The translations under genes were made by a program, and so were the position numbers. 64,000 nt of DNA from a bacterium (lineage in GTDB: Bacteria > Krumholzibacteriota > Krumholzibacteriia > LZORAL124-64-63): NCBI GenBank assembly GCA_016712675.1, contig JADJQR010000001.1, positions 3,720,001 through 3,784,000 of the forward strand, given 5' to 3'. Below the pieces are notes generated by a model that was not told the DNA's origin, searched no databases, and saw only the letters and a program-made list of their open reading frames with translations. Shown here piece after piece: positions 18,394 to 29,513 of the stretch (within the stretch, counting starts at the first letter, position 1; each line of letters starts with the position of its first letter).

Positions 18394-19667
18394 GCAACGC
18401 GAGCTGGTGGGAGCGCGCGCAGAAGGTGATGCCCGGCGGCGTCAACAGCCCCGTGCGCTCGTTCAAGTCGGTGCCGGGCGACCCGCTGTTCTTCCGCTCG
18501 GCCAAGGGCTGCCGCTTCACCGACGAGGACGGGAAGTCGTACATCGACTGGTGCCTGAGCTGGGGCCCGCTGATCCTGGGCCACGCCGACCCGGACGTGC
18601 ACGCGGCCGCGCGCGAGGCGATGGACGAGGGCGCCTCGTTCGGCGCCCCCAGCCGCCGCGAGGTGCTGCTGGCCGAGGCCTTCCTGGCCCGGCTGCCCCA
18701 CTTCGACCAGGTGCGCTTCGTGAGCAGCGGTACCGAGGCCGTGATGAGCGCCATCCGCCTGGCCCGCGGCTTCACCGGACGCGACGTCACGGTGAAGTTC
18801 AGCGGCTGCTACCACGGCCACACCGACAGCCTGCTCGTGGAAGCGGGCAGCGGCCTGGCCACGTTCGGCACCCCCAGCAGCGCCGGCGTGCCCAAGGGCT
18901 TCAGCGACACGACGGTCGTGCTGCCGCTCGACGACGTGGCGAAGCTCGAGGCGTTCTTCGCCGCGCGCGGCAGCGAGGTGGCGGCGCTCATCATCGAGCC
19001 GGTGCCGGCCAATTCGGGACTCCTGGTCCAGCGGCCGGAGTTCCTGAAGGCCTGCCGCGACCTGACCACCAGGCACGGCGCGCTGCTGATCTTCGACGAG
19101 GTCATCACCGGCTTCCGCGTGGCCCGCGGCGGCGCCGCCGAGCTGCTGGGCATCACGCCCGACCTGGGCACCTACGGCAAGATCATCGGCGGCGGCTTCC
19201 CCGTCGGCGCCTACGCCACGCGCAAGGACATCATGGCACACGTTTCGCCGCTGGGCCCGGTCTACCAGGCCGGAACCCTGAGCGGCAACCCGGTGGCGAT
19301 GGCCGCCGGCCTGGTCACGCTGGAGAAGACAGGGCGGCCCGGCTTCTACACGGACCTCGAGCGCAAGGGCGCGCGCCTGGAGGCCGGCCTGCGTACGGCC
19401 GCGGTAGACGCGGGCATCACGGCCACGCTGGTGCGCCAGGGCTCGCTGTTCTGGTGCGCGTTCCAGCCTGGGGCGCCGCGCGCGGTCGAGGCCGTCGACG
19501 CCACGAAGATGCCCTTCTACGGCCGACTGCACCGCGACCTGATTGATCGCGGCGTCTACCTGGCCCCGTCGGGCTGGGAAGTGGGCTTCGTCAGTGCGGC
19601 CCACACCGATGCCGACATCGACGCCACCGTGGCCGCCGTGGCCGACACCTTCCAGAGCTGGAGCTGA
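18390..19667 (+). CDS. hemL: Glutamate-1-semialdehyde 2,1-aminomutase
   Basis: 425 aa from GTG 18390 (428 from ATG 18381). PLP-dependent mutase making 5-aminolevulinate in the C5 pathway. Motifs: MPGGVNSPVRSFKSV, FVSSGTEAVMSAIRLARG, CYHGHTDSLLV, LIFDEVITGFRV and the PLP lysine in YGKIIGGGFPVGAYA. The GTG start overlaps the hemB stop as GTGA and has AAGGG nine bases upstream. The ATG at 18381 has that same AAGGG directly abutting it, which is too close. Paired with hemA at the operon's far end, it completes the tRNA-dependent route. Confidence 0.96.
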   Translation: MSNASWWERAQKVMPGGVNSPVRSFKSVPGDPLFFRSAKGCRFTDEDGKSYIDWCLSWGPLILGHADPDVHAAAREAMDEGASFGAPSRREVLLAEAFLARLPHFDQVRFVSSGTEAVMSAIRLARGFTGRDVTVKFSGCYHGHTDSLLVEAGSGLATFGTPSSAGVPKGFSDTTVVLPLDDVAKLEAFFAARGSEVAALIIEPVPANSGLLVQRPEFLKACRDLTTRHGALLIFDEVITGFRVARGGAAELLGITPDLGTYGKIIGGGFPVGAYATRKDIMAHVSPLGPVYQAGTLSGNPVAMAAGLVTLEKTGRPGFYTDLERKGARLEAGLRTAAVDAGITATLVRQGSLFWCAFQPGAPRAVEAVDATKMPFYGRLHRDLIDRGVYLAPSGWEVGFVSAAHTDADIDATVAAVADTFQSWS

Positions 19668-19672
19668 CGCGC

Positions 19673-20710
19673 ATGGCCGACCTCAAGGACTGCCTCTTCC
19701 TGAAGAACCTGCGCGGCGAGCCCACCGACCGCACACCGATCTGGGTCATGCGCCAGGCGGGCCGCTACCTGCCGGAATACATGGAAGTGCGGTCGAAGAT
19801 CTCCTTCAACGACCTCTGCCGCACACCCGAGGCCGCCTGCGAAGTCACGGTCCAGCCGATCCGGCGGTTCGGCTTCGACGCCGCGATCATGTTCAGCGAC
19901 ATCCTGACGCCGCTGGAGGCGATGGGCGCGCCGTTCGACTTCTCGCACGGCGGCCCGAAGCTGGAACGGCCGCTGCGTGACGAGCGCGACATCCGCTCGC
20001 TGGAGCGCTACCCCTCGCTGGAGGGCGTCCCGTACGTGGCAGAGGCGATCCGGCTGATGAAGAAGGAGTTCGGCGACCGCACGCCGCTGATCGGCTTCGC
20101 CGGCTCGCCGTTCACGCTGGCCAGCTACCTGATCGAGGGCGGAGGCTCGAAGGAGTACGAGCACCTCAAGGCCATGCTGTACAGCCGCCCCGAGCTGCTG
20201 CAGGAACTGCTGGACCTGCTCGGCGACCAGGTGCTGGACTACCTGCTGATGCAGGTCGAGGCCGGCGTCGACGCCGTGCAGCTTTTCGACACCTGGGGCG
20301 GCATCCTGCACCCGGCCGACTACGAGGCGATGGTGCTGCCGGTAGTGCGGCGCATCCTCGACGGGCTGAAGCACACGGGCGTGCCGCGGATCTACTTCCT
20401 CAAGGGCAGCGCCCCCTACAACCACCTGGTCTCGACCCTGGACTGCGAGTGTTTCGGTGTCGACTGGACACAGGACCTCACGCGCGCCATCGCCCAGTTG
20501 CCCGGCCGCTGCGTGCAGGGCAACCTGGACCCGCTGGTGCTCTACGGGTCGCCTGAGCAGGTGCGGCGCCGCGCACTGGAGATCTGCCGGCAGGGCGAGG
20601 CGGCCCCCGGGCACGTGTTCAACCTGGGGCACGGCATCCTGCCGAAGGCCCCCATCCCCGCGGTCGAGACGCTGGTCCGCACGGTCCAGGAGTTCCGACG
20701 CGGTCACTGA
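19673..20710 (+). CDS. hemE: Uroporphyrinogen decarboxylase
   Basis: 345 aa. Decarboxylates uroporphyrinogen III to coproporphyrinogen III. It has the PROSITE-type start WVMRQAGRYLPEY, the GFAGSPFTLASYLIEGGGSK block, VQLFDTWGG, and the C-terminal GNLDP.VLYG and FNLGHGILP motifs. Length is standard. It starts 5 bases after the hemL stop. Confidence 0.97.
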   Translation: MADLKDCLFLKNLRGEPTDRTPIWVMRQAGRYLPEYMEVRSKISFNDLCRTPEAACEVTVQPIRRFGFDAAIMFSDILTPLEAMGAPFDFSHGGPKLERPLRDERDIRSLERYPSLEGVPYVAEAIRLMKKEFGDRTPLIGFAGSPFTLASYLIEGGGSKEYEHLKAMLYSRPELLQELLDLLGDQVLDYLLMQVEAGVDAVQLFDTWGGILHPADYEAMVLPVVRRILDGLKHTGVPRIYFLKGSAPYNHLVSTLDCECFGVDWTQDLTRAIAQLPGRCVQGNLDPLVLYGSPEQVRRRALEICRQGEAAPGHVFNLGHGILPKAPIPAVETLVRTVQEFRRGH

Positions 20711-20742
20711 TAGACGGACGAGCGAGGGAAGGCGGGACGACC

Positions 20743-22119
20743 ATGTCCTTGAACATACCGGCCGACTTCGTCGAGAAGTACAACCAGCCCGGGCCGCGCT
20801 ACACCAGCTACCCGACGGTGCCGGCCTGGAAGCAGCCGTTCGGCGGGGACGAGTACCGCGAGGCGCTGGCCGATCTGGCGACACGGCCCGGCGACGAGCT
20901 GGCCCTGTACCTGCACCTGCCGTTCTGCGCGAAGCACTGCTTCTACTGCGGCTGCAACGCGCTGGTCTCGCGCGAGAAGAACGCCGTCGAGGTCTACCTC
21001 GACCGCGTCGAGAAGGAACTGTCGATGGTGACGGCGCTGATCGGCACCGGTCGCCGCGTGGTGCAGTTCCACTGGGGCGGCGGCACGCCCAACTACCTCA
21101 GCAACGCCGAGGTGAACCGCGCGCTGGCCATGTTCCGCGGCGCGTTCGACCTCGCGCCGGACGCCGAGGTCTCGCTGGAGGTGGACCCGCGCATCGCCAC
21201 GCCGGAGCAGGTGGCCTTCCTCCGCTCGGCCGGCTTCAACCGCATCAGCCTGGGCGTGCAGGACTTCGAGGAGTCGGTGCAGGCGGCCATCGGGCGTAAG
21301 CAGGGGCGCGAGCGCACCCTGGACGTCTACCGGGGCTGCCGCGACGCGGGCTTCCCCGGCGTGAACGTCGACCTGGTCTACGGCCTGCCCGGGCAGACGC
21401 GCGAGTCGTTCGCGCGGACACTGGCGGAGATCATCGGCCTGGGGCCCGACCGCGTGGCCTGCTTCTCGTACGCGCACGTGCCCTGGGTGCGTCCGGAGCA
21501 GAACAAGGTCGACACCTCGAGGATGATGGCCGGCTACGAGAAGTTTGGGCTGTTCCAGCTCACGGTCGACAGCTTCCAGGTCGCGGACTACGACTGGATC
21601 GGCATCGACCATTTCGCCCGGCGCGACGACGAGCTTTCGATTGCGCTCCGGAACCGGGCGCTGCACCGCAACTTCATGGGATACGCCACGAAGCCCGCTC
21701 CCCACATGCTGGCCTTCGGCATGAGCGGCATCGGCGACGTCTGCGACCGCTTCGCGCAGAACGACGCCGAGCTGGATTCGTGGGGCGCGGCCATCGATGC
21801 CGGGCGCCTGCCCATCGTCAAGGGACACAAGCTGAGCGACGACGACCGCCTGCGGCGGCTGGTGATCCTCAACGTGATGTGCAACCTGGAACTGCCGTGG
21901 GCGCTGACCGAGCAGGCCTTCGGTGCGCCGGCGGACCGGCTGCTGGCCGGCGAGCTGGCGGCGCTGCCGCCGCTGGTCGAGGACGGCCTGGTGACCGTCG
22001 AGGAACGGGGCCTGCGCATCACCGACAAGGGCCGCTACTTCGTGCGCAACGTGGCGATGATTTTCGACGCCTACCTGGCCGGGGCCGGCGACAAGCCGCT
22101 GTTCTCGAGGACCGTCTGA
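20743..22119 (+). CDS. hemN: Oxygen-independent coproporphyrinogen III oxidase (radical SAM)
   Basis: 458 aa. Radical-SAM enzyme that oxidatively decarboxylates coproporphyrinogen III to protoporphyrinogen IX without oxygen. The Fe-S/SAM site is C-AKH-C-FY-C-G-C near residue 65, the full HemN type (CxxxCxxCxC). It is preceded by YNQPGPRYTSYPT, the true-HemN N-terminus. GGTPNYLS, SLEVDPR and VDLVYGLPGQT follow, and a HemN C-terminal domain is present. Shine-Dalgarno-like GGAAGG is about 15 bases before the ATG. Having HemN together with an O2-type HemY suggests a microaerobic or facultative lifestyle. Confidence 0.96.
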   Translation: MSLNIPADFVEKYNQPGPRYTSYPTVPAWKQPFGGDEYREALADLATRPGDELALYLHLPFCAKHCFYCGCNALVSREKNAVEVYLDRVEKELSMVTALIGTGRRVVQFHWGGGTPNYLSNAEVNRALAMFRGAFDLAPDAEVSLEVDPRIATPEQVAFLRSAGFNRISLGVQDFEESVQAAIGRKQGRERTLDVYRGCRDAGFPGVNVDLVYGLPGQTRESFARTLAEIIGLGPDRVACFSYAHVPWVRPEQNKVDTSRMMAGYEKFGLFQLTVDSFQVADYDWIGIDHFARRDDELSIALRNRALHRNFMGYATKPAPHMLAFGMSGIGDVCDRFAQNDAELDSWGAAIDAGRLPIVKGHKLSDDDRLRRLVILNVMCNLELPWALTEQAFGAPADRLLAGELAALPPLVEDGLVTVEERGLRITDKGRYFVRNVAMIFDAYLAGAGDKPLFSRTV

Positions 22120-22120
22120 C

Positions 22121-23228
22121 GTGGCAAAGGCGCGCGGATCGCTGGCCGGCAGGATCGACACCTACCCGACGCCGCGGCTGGACCCGGCCCGCCGCACGGG
22201 CCTGGTCCTGTGCGGCATGGGCGGCCCCGACGGACCGGACGCGGTGGAGCCGTTCCTGCGGAATCTCTTCCGCGACCCGCAGATCTTCCCGGTGCCGCCG
22301 CTGCTGGCGCCGGTGCTGGGGTGGGCCATTGCCAAGAGGCGCTCGCCGGGCGTGCGCGAGCGTTACCGTGTGGTCAGCCCCGACTCGGTGACGCCGCAGC
22401 TGGCGACCACGCGCCGCCAGGGTGAACTGCTGGCGCAGCGCCTGCGCACCGGGGGCCTGGACGTCGTGCCGGACATCGCCATGCGCTACTGGCGCCCCTA
22501 TCCGGACCAGGCGGTCGCGCAACTGCTGGCCGCCGGCGCCACGCAGTTCGTGGTGGTGCCCATGTATCCGCAGTTCTCGGCCGCGACCAACGGCAGCACG
22601 CTGGACTACGTGCTGGCCTCGCTGCGCCGGCTGGCGCCGGAGGCTCCCGCGCACGTGATGGCCGACTGGCACCTGCTGGACGGCTTTCTGGCCGCGCTGG
22701 CCACACCCGCCGGGGCCCAGTTGAAGGCCTGGGCGGACGAGGGCACCGTCGCGGCCGAGTCGGCGCTGGTCTATGTGGCACATTCGCTGCCCTACTCGTT
22801 CATCCGGCGCGGCGACTGCTACGAGGAGCGCACGCAGGAGACGGTGGCGGCCGTGCACGCGCGGGTGACGGCGTCCCTGCAGCGCGCCGGGCACGGCAAC
22901 TGGCAGGCTGCGCTCATGGCCGGCGGCCGCGCGCCGCTGGTCACCTACCAGAGCCGCGTGGGCCCCGTGAAGTGGCTGGAGCCGAACATCGAGGCCGAGA
23001 CGCGCCGGCTGGCGGCAGCCGGCTGCCGGCGGCTGTTCGTGCAGCCGGTGAGCTTCACCTGCGAGCACATCGAGACGCTCCTGGAGCTGGACCTCGAGCT
23101 GAAGGAGACGGCAGCGCATGCCGGCCTGCGCACCTTCGCGCGCGGCGCGGCCCTGAACGAGGATGCGGCCTGGCTGGACTCGCTGGCGGCCCGCCTGCGG
23201 TCCGTGGCGTTCACCGGGGGGGGCGGCG

Positions 23229-23236
<8 letters not shown>
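22121..23236 (+). CDS. hemH: Ferrochelatase
   Basis: 371 aa. Inserts Fe2+ into protoporphyrin IX. Motifs include LCGMGGPDGPDAVEPFLRNLF at the N-terminus (LLNLGGP-type, with FLRNLF), PMYPQFSAATNGS, the catalytic His in VAHSLPYSFIRRGDCYEE, and WLEPNIE carrying the conserved Glu. Start is GTG 22121, one base after the hemN stop. The 3' end holds an 8-G run at 23216-23223 encoding the terminal Gly-rich tail, which doubles as ribosome-binding site for the next gene. Confidence 0.94.
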
Positions 23237-24697
<1,461 letters not shown>

Positions 24698-24701
<4 letters not shown>

Positions 24702-25639
24702 ACACGGTGCTGGCGGTGCTGACGATCCTGCTTCCCTTCGGCTACCTGGCCGTCTGGGCGGACTACCTGTGGCTCTTCTACACGGATGATCCGCGGGCAC
24801 GGCGCACCTGCTCGCGCGCGGGCGCGGTGCTGGTGCTCCTGCACATGGCCGCCCTAGTCGTGCGCGGCCTGGGCCTGCAGCGGCTGCCGATGGGCACCCA
24901 ATCCGAGTTCCTGGGCGCGCTGGCCCTGGCCGTGCTGGGCACATACCTGGTGGTCGAACGACGGCTCCGCGCCAAGCAGACCGGCTTCCTGACCACGGGC
25001 GCCGCCGCCCTGATGATGGGCATTGCCAGCCTGGCCGGCCCGGGTACCGCCAGCACCAGTCCCCTGCTTCACGATCCCGGCTTCGCCGGGCATGCGGTGC
25101 TGGTCCTGCTGGCCTACACCGCGCTGAGCCTGAGCTTCCTCTACGCCATCCTCTACCTGGTGCTGGCGCGGCAACTCATACGGCGGCGGTTCGGCCTGCT
25201 GTTCCGGCGGTTGCCCGCGCTGGAGACGCTTGAGCGCATGAGCGTGCTCGCGGTCGAGATGGGCGTACCGCTGCTGTTCCTGTCGCTGGCGCTGGGCCAC
25301 CTGTGGATGTACGACCTGGCCAAGCGGGTCCCCCCCCAGATGGCGGCGATGCTCTCGCCGTGGGACCCGAAGATCCTCCTGTCCTGGGTCATCTTCCTGG
25401 CCTACACGGCCGGCCTGGTCGGCCACCGCTTCTGGGGTTGGCGCGGCCGCCGGATGAACATCATGGCCGTGGCCGCGTTCGTGGCGGTGGTGCTGGGCAT
25501 GGGCGCCGTTCACCACTTCTTCCCGACGTTCCACAAGTTCCCGACGCTAGACGGTACCGCCCCAGCCGACCCGCTGGAATCCACGCTGTCGCTCCTGGAT
25601 GCGGATCCATCTTCGCGATCTCTCGGGGAGGGCCGATGA
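24698..25639 (+). CDS. HemX/CcsA-like cytochrome c assembly membrane protein
   Basis: 313 aa with about eight hydrophobic helices. It matches the CcsA/HemX cytochrome c assembly family by layout: paired histidines within or near helices (HMAALVVRG, GHAVLVLLAYTALSLS, LALGHLWMYD, HHFFPTFHKF). The tryptophan-rich WWD signature of full CcsA/CcmC is not obvious; GHLWMYD stands at its place, as in HemX. In Bacillus, HemX is encoded next to hemA and lowers glutamyl-tRNA reductase levels. Here the gene overlaps both hemY (ATGA) and hemA (ATGA), so a similar regulatory or haem-handling role is inferred. Confidence 0.8.
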
Positions 25640-27027
25640 ACGGCGCGACGAGCCTGCACGTCCGCAGCATCAGCCACCGGACGGCGCCGACGGCGGTGCG
25701 CGAGCGCGCGCACCTGACCGAGGCGCGGGCGGTCGAGCTGATGGACGCGCTGAGTGCGGGCAGCGCCGGCGGCGACGAGGCCACCTGCGTGTCCGTGATC
25801 CCGGTCTCGACCTGCAACCGCACGGAGATCTACCTGGAGGTCCGCGAGGGGACCGACCCGGATGCCGTGCTGCGGGCCGGCCTGCAGGCCATCGGCGCCG
25901 ACACGGAGCTGTTCTTCGGCGAACACGCGCTGCGCCTGGACGGCCTGCGGGCCATCGCCCATCTCTACCGCCTGGCTGCCGGCATGGAGAGCCTGATGCT
26001 GGGTGAGCCGCAGATCACCGCCCAGCTGAAGGATGCCTACCGCCTGGCGCGGGCGCACCACGAGCCGGGACCCGGCCTGCTGCGCGCCTTCCAGGGCGCC
26101 TTCCGTGCCGGCAAGCGCGTGCGCACCGAGACGCGGATCTCGACCGGCGCGGTCAGCGTCGCGTTCGCGGCGGTGGAGCTGGCGCGCAAGTTCTTCGAGC
26201 GCTTCGACCGCCACGGCGCGCTTCTGGTGGGCGCCGGCGAGACCGGGGCCCTGGCCGCGCGGCACTTCCTGCAGCACGGGATCGGACGGCTGACCGTGGT
26301 CAACCGCAGCTTCGAGCGCGCCGACGCGCTGGCCGCGATGCTGCGCGAGGAGCAGTTGCGCGCCCTCGCTGGGCCGGACACGCCGGGCAACGACGACCGG
26401 CCCGCGGGCGACCGGCGCCTGCAGGCTCGCAGCGACCGCATCGTCGCCCGCCCCTGGGAGGAGCTGGGAGACGCCATCGCCGGTGCCGACGTGGTCCTGA
26501 GCACCACTGGCGCAACCGAACCGGTGATCCTGCCGCCGATGGTGCAGAGCGCGGTCCACGGCAGGCACGGCCAACCGCTGTTCATGCTGGACATCGCCGT
26601 GCCGCGGGACATCCACCCGGACGTGGCACATGTCGCCAACGTGTTCGTGTTCGGACTGGAGGACCTCGACGAGATCGTGCAGGTCAACCTGGCCGCGCGC
26701 CGCAGCCAGATCCCCCACGCCGAGCGCCTGATCGACGAGGAGATCGAGGAATTCCGGCGGTGGCTGGACGACATCGACCTGCGGCCCACCGTCGCCGAGT
26801 TCCGCGCCTACCTGGAGGACCTGAAGGACAAGCAGGTGGGCTTCGTGCGCAAGAAGCACTCGCCCGAGATGGCCGCCGAGGTCGACAAGAGCCTGCAGCA
26901 GTTCATCAAGAAGGTGCTCGGGCGCTCGATGTCGACCCTGCGCGCCGCCGAGACCCCGGAGGAGCGCCGGCGCCAACTGGAGACGCTGCGCACGATCTTC
27001 TCCGCCGAGGAGCGGGATCCCGACTAG
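25636..27027 (+). CDS. hemA: Glutamyl-tRNA reductase
   Basis: 463 aa. NADPH-dependent reduction of glutamyl-tRNA to glutamate-1-semialdehyde, first step of the C5 pathway. Diagnostic stretches are SISHRTAPTAVRE, the catalytic cysteine in VSTCNRTEIYLE, AAGMESLMLGEPQI, the NADP Rossmann ALLVGAGETGALAARH, and the C-terminal dimerisation domain. The ATG at 25636 overlaps the upstream stop (ATGA). A short insertion rich in Asp/Arg/Pro (near residues 245-270) separates strands of the Rossmann domain. hemA is last here, whereas it is first in many operons. Confidence 0.96.
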   Translation: MNGATSLHVRSISHRTAPTAVRERAHLTEARAVELMDALSAGSAGGDEATCVSVIPVSTCNRTEIYLEVREGTDPDAVLRAGLQAIGADTELFFGEHALRLDGLRAIAHLYRLAAGMESLMLGEPQITAQLKDAYRLARAHHEPGPGLLRAFQGAFRAGKRVRTETRISTGAVSVAFAAVELARKFFERFDRHGALLVGAGETGALAARHFLQHGIGRLTVVNRSFERADALAAMLREEQLRALAGPDTPGNDDRPAGDRRLQARSDRIVARPWEELGDAIAGADVVLSTTGATEPVILPPMVQSAVHGRHGQPLFMLDIAVPRDIHPDVAHVANVFVFGLEDLDEIVQVNLAARRSQIPHAERLIDEEIEEFRRWLDDIDLRPTVAEFRAYLEDLKDKQVGFVRKKHSPEMAAEVDKSLQQFIKKVLGRSMSTLRAAETPEERRRQLETLRTIFSAEERDPD

Positions 27028-27035
27028 GCCGGGCA

Positions 27036-27088
27036 GTCACCGGGCCGAACACGATTTCGACGGCGCAACCCTCGATGGGCCCGGTGAC
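27036..27088 (+). terminator. Inverted repeat after hemA (possible terminator of the haem operon)
   Basis: GTCACCGGGCC at 27036-27046 pairs perfectly with GGCCCGGTGAC at 27078-27088, leaving a 31-base loop. It begins 8 bases after the hemA stop and has no U-tract, so factor-independent termination is uncertain. Confidence 0.4.
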
Positions 27089-27123
27089 GGGCGGCGACCC
27101 CCTGCTGCTGCGCGATCGTGGCC

Positions 27124-29187
27124 TTATCGGATCAGCCCCAAATGAACCGTTTCCACCTTCCCCCCGAACTCCAGTCGCGCCAGGTAGCTGCCCGAGCCCG
27201 TCTCCCGGCCTGAGGCATCGCGTCCGTCCCACGCGGCTTCGTGGTTCCCCGGCGTCAGGCTCTCGTCGACGAGCGTACGGACCAGGCGTCCGGCAACATC
27301 GAACACCGACAGCCGCACCGGACCCGCTGCGGGAAGGTCGTACCTGATCGTCGTCCGCGGGTTGAACGGATTGGGAAAGGAGACAACGCGAATGCCACGC
27401 GCAGGGACATGGTGGTCATCGCTCGGGAGACCCGCGACCACCACGCCGCCCCGGAGCCCGAAGCTCACCTGTTCTCCGGCCGCCACCGCGGTGAACCCTC
27501 CGTTCGGCGAGGGCGTGTCACATTGGGTCCAGGCATTGTCACCCCATGCGACGATCGAGCCGTCGGCCTTGAGTGCGATGCTGTGGGATTCCCCGCCATC
27601 GACGGCCAGGAAGCCCGCATTGGGTGATGGTACGTTGCACTGGCCGCCGCCATTCCAGCCCCAGGCGACTATGGACCCGTCCGCCTTCAGGCCGAGACTG
27701 TGGAACGATCCGGCCGCGACAGACACGAAGCCGCTGTTCGGCTCCGGTACCTCGCATTGCCCTTCTCCGTTGTATCCCCACGCAACGATGGTTCCGTTCG
27801 CCTTCAACGCCAAGCTGTGGGATCGTCCGGCAGCAACGTCCGTGAAATCCGAATTGGGGCCCGGCACGGATGTCTGGCCGTGGCTATCGCGGCCCCACGC
27901 GGTCAAGACGCCCGTGGACCACAACGCCACATTGTGGGCACCTCCAGCGGCGATCGCCACGAATCCGGTGTTGGGAACCGGGATCTCCCGCAGAGCGAAG
28001 TCCGCCGAGCCCCACGCCAGAATCGACCCGTCGGGTCTGAGACCGATGCTGTGCGCGTCGCCGGCCGCTACCGCCGTGAATCCCGAATTGGGCCAAGGCA
28101 CCTCGCATGCCCCGGATTCGTTGCTTCCCCAGGCCACGATCGACCCGTCGGCCTTGATGCCTAGGAAGTGGTGCGGCCCCGCAGCCATGTCGACAAACCC
28201 GGAATTGCCCGTGGCGACACGGACCCATCCCTGATCGCATGAACCCCAGGTGACAACGGCGCCATCCGCCCCCAGCCCCGCGCTTTGGAGGTAGCAGGCT
28301 GATACCGCACGGAAGCCGCTGTTCGGTTCGGGGATGTCACATTGTCCGAGTTGGTTGTTGCCCCAGGCGACGATGGTACCGTCCGACGTCAAGCCCAGGC
28401 TGTGATGCAAGCCTGCCGCCACGGCCGTGAAGTCGGCATTCGGCGATGGAGCACGGCATTGGCCCGATTGATCGTACCCCCAACCCGCCACGGAGCCGTC
28501 GAGCCTGACACCCAGGCTGTGATATCCGCCCGCAGCCAGCCCGGCGAATCCGGTGTTGGGTGTCGGCACGCTGCACTGCCCGTAGTCGTTGCTTCCCCAG
28601 GCGACGATAGAGCCGTCGGCCTTGAGCCCAAGGCTGTGATGAATGCCGGCCGCCACCGCCACGAAGGCGGAGTTCGGATGCGGGACGGCGCACTGCCCCC
28701 GGTGGTTCGAGCCCCAGGCAACGATGGAGCCGTCAGCCTTCAGCCCAAGAACATGATACTGGCCCACGGCAACGGACCTGAAGTCGGCGTTGGGAGCGGG
28801 GATCGCATCCTCGCCTTCCGAACAGGATCCCCAGACCACGATGGACCCATCCCGCCTGAGCGCCGCGCTGTTCCACAGATTGGCGGCGACGGCGCAGTAG
28901 TCCTCGTTCGGCAACGGCGCAGCGCAACTGGCGCCGTACCCGTTGCTGCCCCAGGCGATGACCGACCCGTCGGTCTTCAGGCCCACGATGTGGCCGCCGG
29001 CCGTCGCCACGGCCATCAGGCCAGACGTTGCCGATCGGCCCACCAGAACCGATTCACCCCAACCGACGATCTCGCCCTGCGCCCAGCCGGCCGTCGCACC
29101 GATGGTGCCGGGTGCCGCGCCGAGGAAAGCCAAAGCGACGAGCCGGCGCACGGTCCATCGATGAAGCCACCTTGCCGACTCTGGCAT
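27124..29187 (-). CDS. Secreted RCC1-repeat beta-propeller protein with FlgD-like C-terminal module
   Basis: 687 aa. Start ATG 29187 has GGAGAGG 8 bases upstream and is followed by a signal peptide (residues 1-35, ending ATAGWAQG). About 13 RCC1-type repeats of 38-40 residues follow, with consensus AVAAG.HHSLGLKADGSIVAWGSN...QC.VP.PN.GF. That suggests two propellers of about seven blades, or one larger array. The last 85 residues form the sorting-type module (FPNPFNPRTTIRYDL, VFDVAGRLVRTL, WDGRDASGRETGSG). Likely a surface or exported adhesion/binding protein; no enzymatic residues are evident. A longer open frame to 29412 lacks signal-peptide logic and is rejected. Confidence 0.88.
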   Translation of the reverse strand: MPESARWLHRWTVRRLVALAFLGAAPGTIGATAGWAQGEIVGWGESVLVGRSATSGLMAVATAGGHIVGLKTDGSVIAWGSNGYGASCAAPLPNEDYCAVAANLWNSAALRRDGSIVVWGSCSEGEDAIPAPNADFRSVAVGQYHVLGLKADGSIVAWGSNHRGQCAVPHPNSAFVAVAAGIHHSLGLKADGSIVAWGSNDYGQCSVPTPNTGFAGLAAGGYHSLGVRLDGSVAGWGYDQSGQCRAPSPNADFTAVAAGLHHSLGLTSDGTIVAWGNNQLGQCDIPEPNSGFRAVSACYLQSAGLGADGAVVTWGSCDQGWVRVATGNSGFVDMAAGPHHFLGIKADGSIVAWGSNESGACEVPWPNSGFTAVAAGDAHSIGLRPDGSILAWGSADFALREIPVPNTGFVAIAAGGAHNVALWSTGVLTAWGRDSHGQTSVPGPNSDFTDVAAGRSHSLALKANGTIVAWGYNGEGQCEVPEPNSGFVSVAAGSFHSLGLKADGSIVAWGWNGGGQCNVPSPNAGFLAVDGGESHSIALKADGSIVAWGDNAWTQCDTPSPNGGFTAVAAGEQVSFGLRGGVVVAGLPSDDHHVPARGIRVVSFPNPFNPRTTIRYDLPAAGPVRLSVFDVAGRLVRTLVDESLTPGNHEAAWDGRDASGRETGSGSYLARLEFGGKVETVHLGLIR
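27470..29090 (-). repeat. Tandem ~114-120-bp repeats encoding RCC1 units
   Basis: Recurring blocks such as GCGACGATCGA/GAGCC.TC.GCCTT, AGGCTGTG and CCCCAGGCGACGAT appear about every 114-120 bases. They encode the G.HSLGLKADGSIVAWG core of each RCC1 unit. Confidence 0.75.
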
Positions 29188-29513
29188 CCTACGGTCCTCT
29201 CCAGGTTGGTCGTGACCACGAACGGTCCACGTGGACGGTGGCGGTCGAGGCGGAGTCCAGCTCCCGAAGGAGCAATCGTGATCAGCTCGATTCTCGGCGA
29301 GCCGCCAGCACCGCCGGACCGCCGGGTCGGGCGGAGCATCCAGTCTACCACCGCGGCCGCGAAGAGTGGACGATTTCGAGAGATTCGATGGCCCTCTGCG
29401 CACGGCCAGCATCGCCGGGAAGCCGGGCCCAGCCGGTCAGAGGGCCGAGAGGACGCGAACGCGCGGTCGACGGCGGCCTGGCCGCTCGGTCGACCGCGCG
29501 CTGGCGCACGCCA
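29188..29513. other. 326-base intergenic region with a long hairpin
   Basis: Upstream of the RCC1-protein gene and downstream of the dockerin-like gene, both on the minus strand. Apart from the hairpin at 29460-29500 no gene or clear promoter was seen; an open minus frame here is only an extension of the downstream gene. Confidence 0.5.
29460..29500 (-). terminator. Hairpin downstream of the dockerin-like gene
   Basis: CGCGCGGTCGA pairs with TCGACCGCGCG (11 bp), and an inner GCGGCC/GGCCGC stem lies in the loop. It begins 13 bases after the stop codon of the minus-strand gene. Confidence 0.5.

Noticed and set aside
27470-29090. Regular repeats that might be a CRISPR array
   Set aside because: Period is ~114-120 bases, units are coding and degenerate, with no unique spacers; they encode RCC1 repeats.
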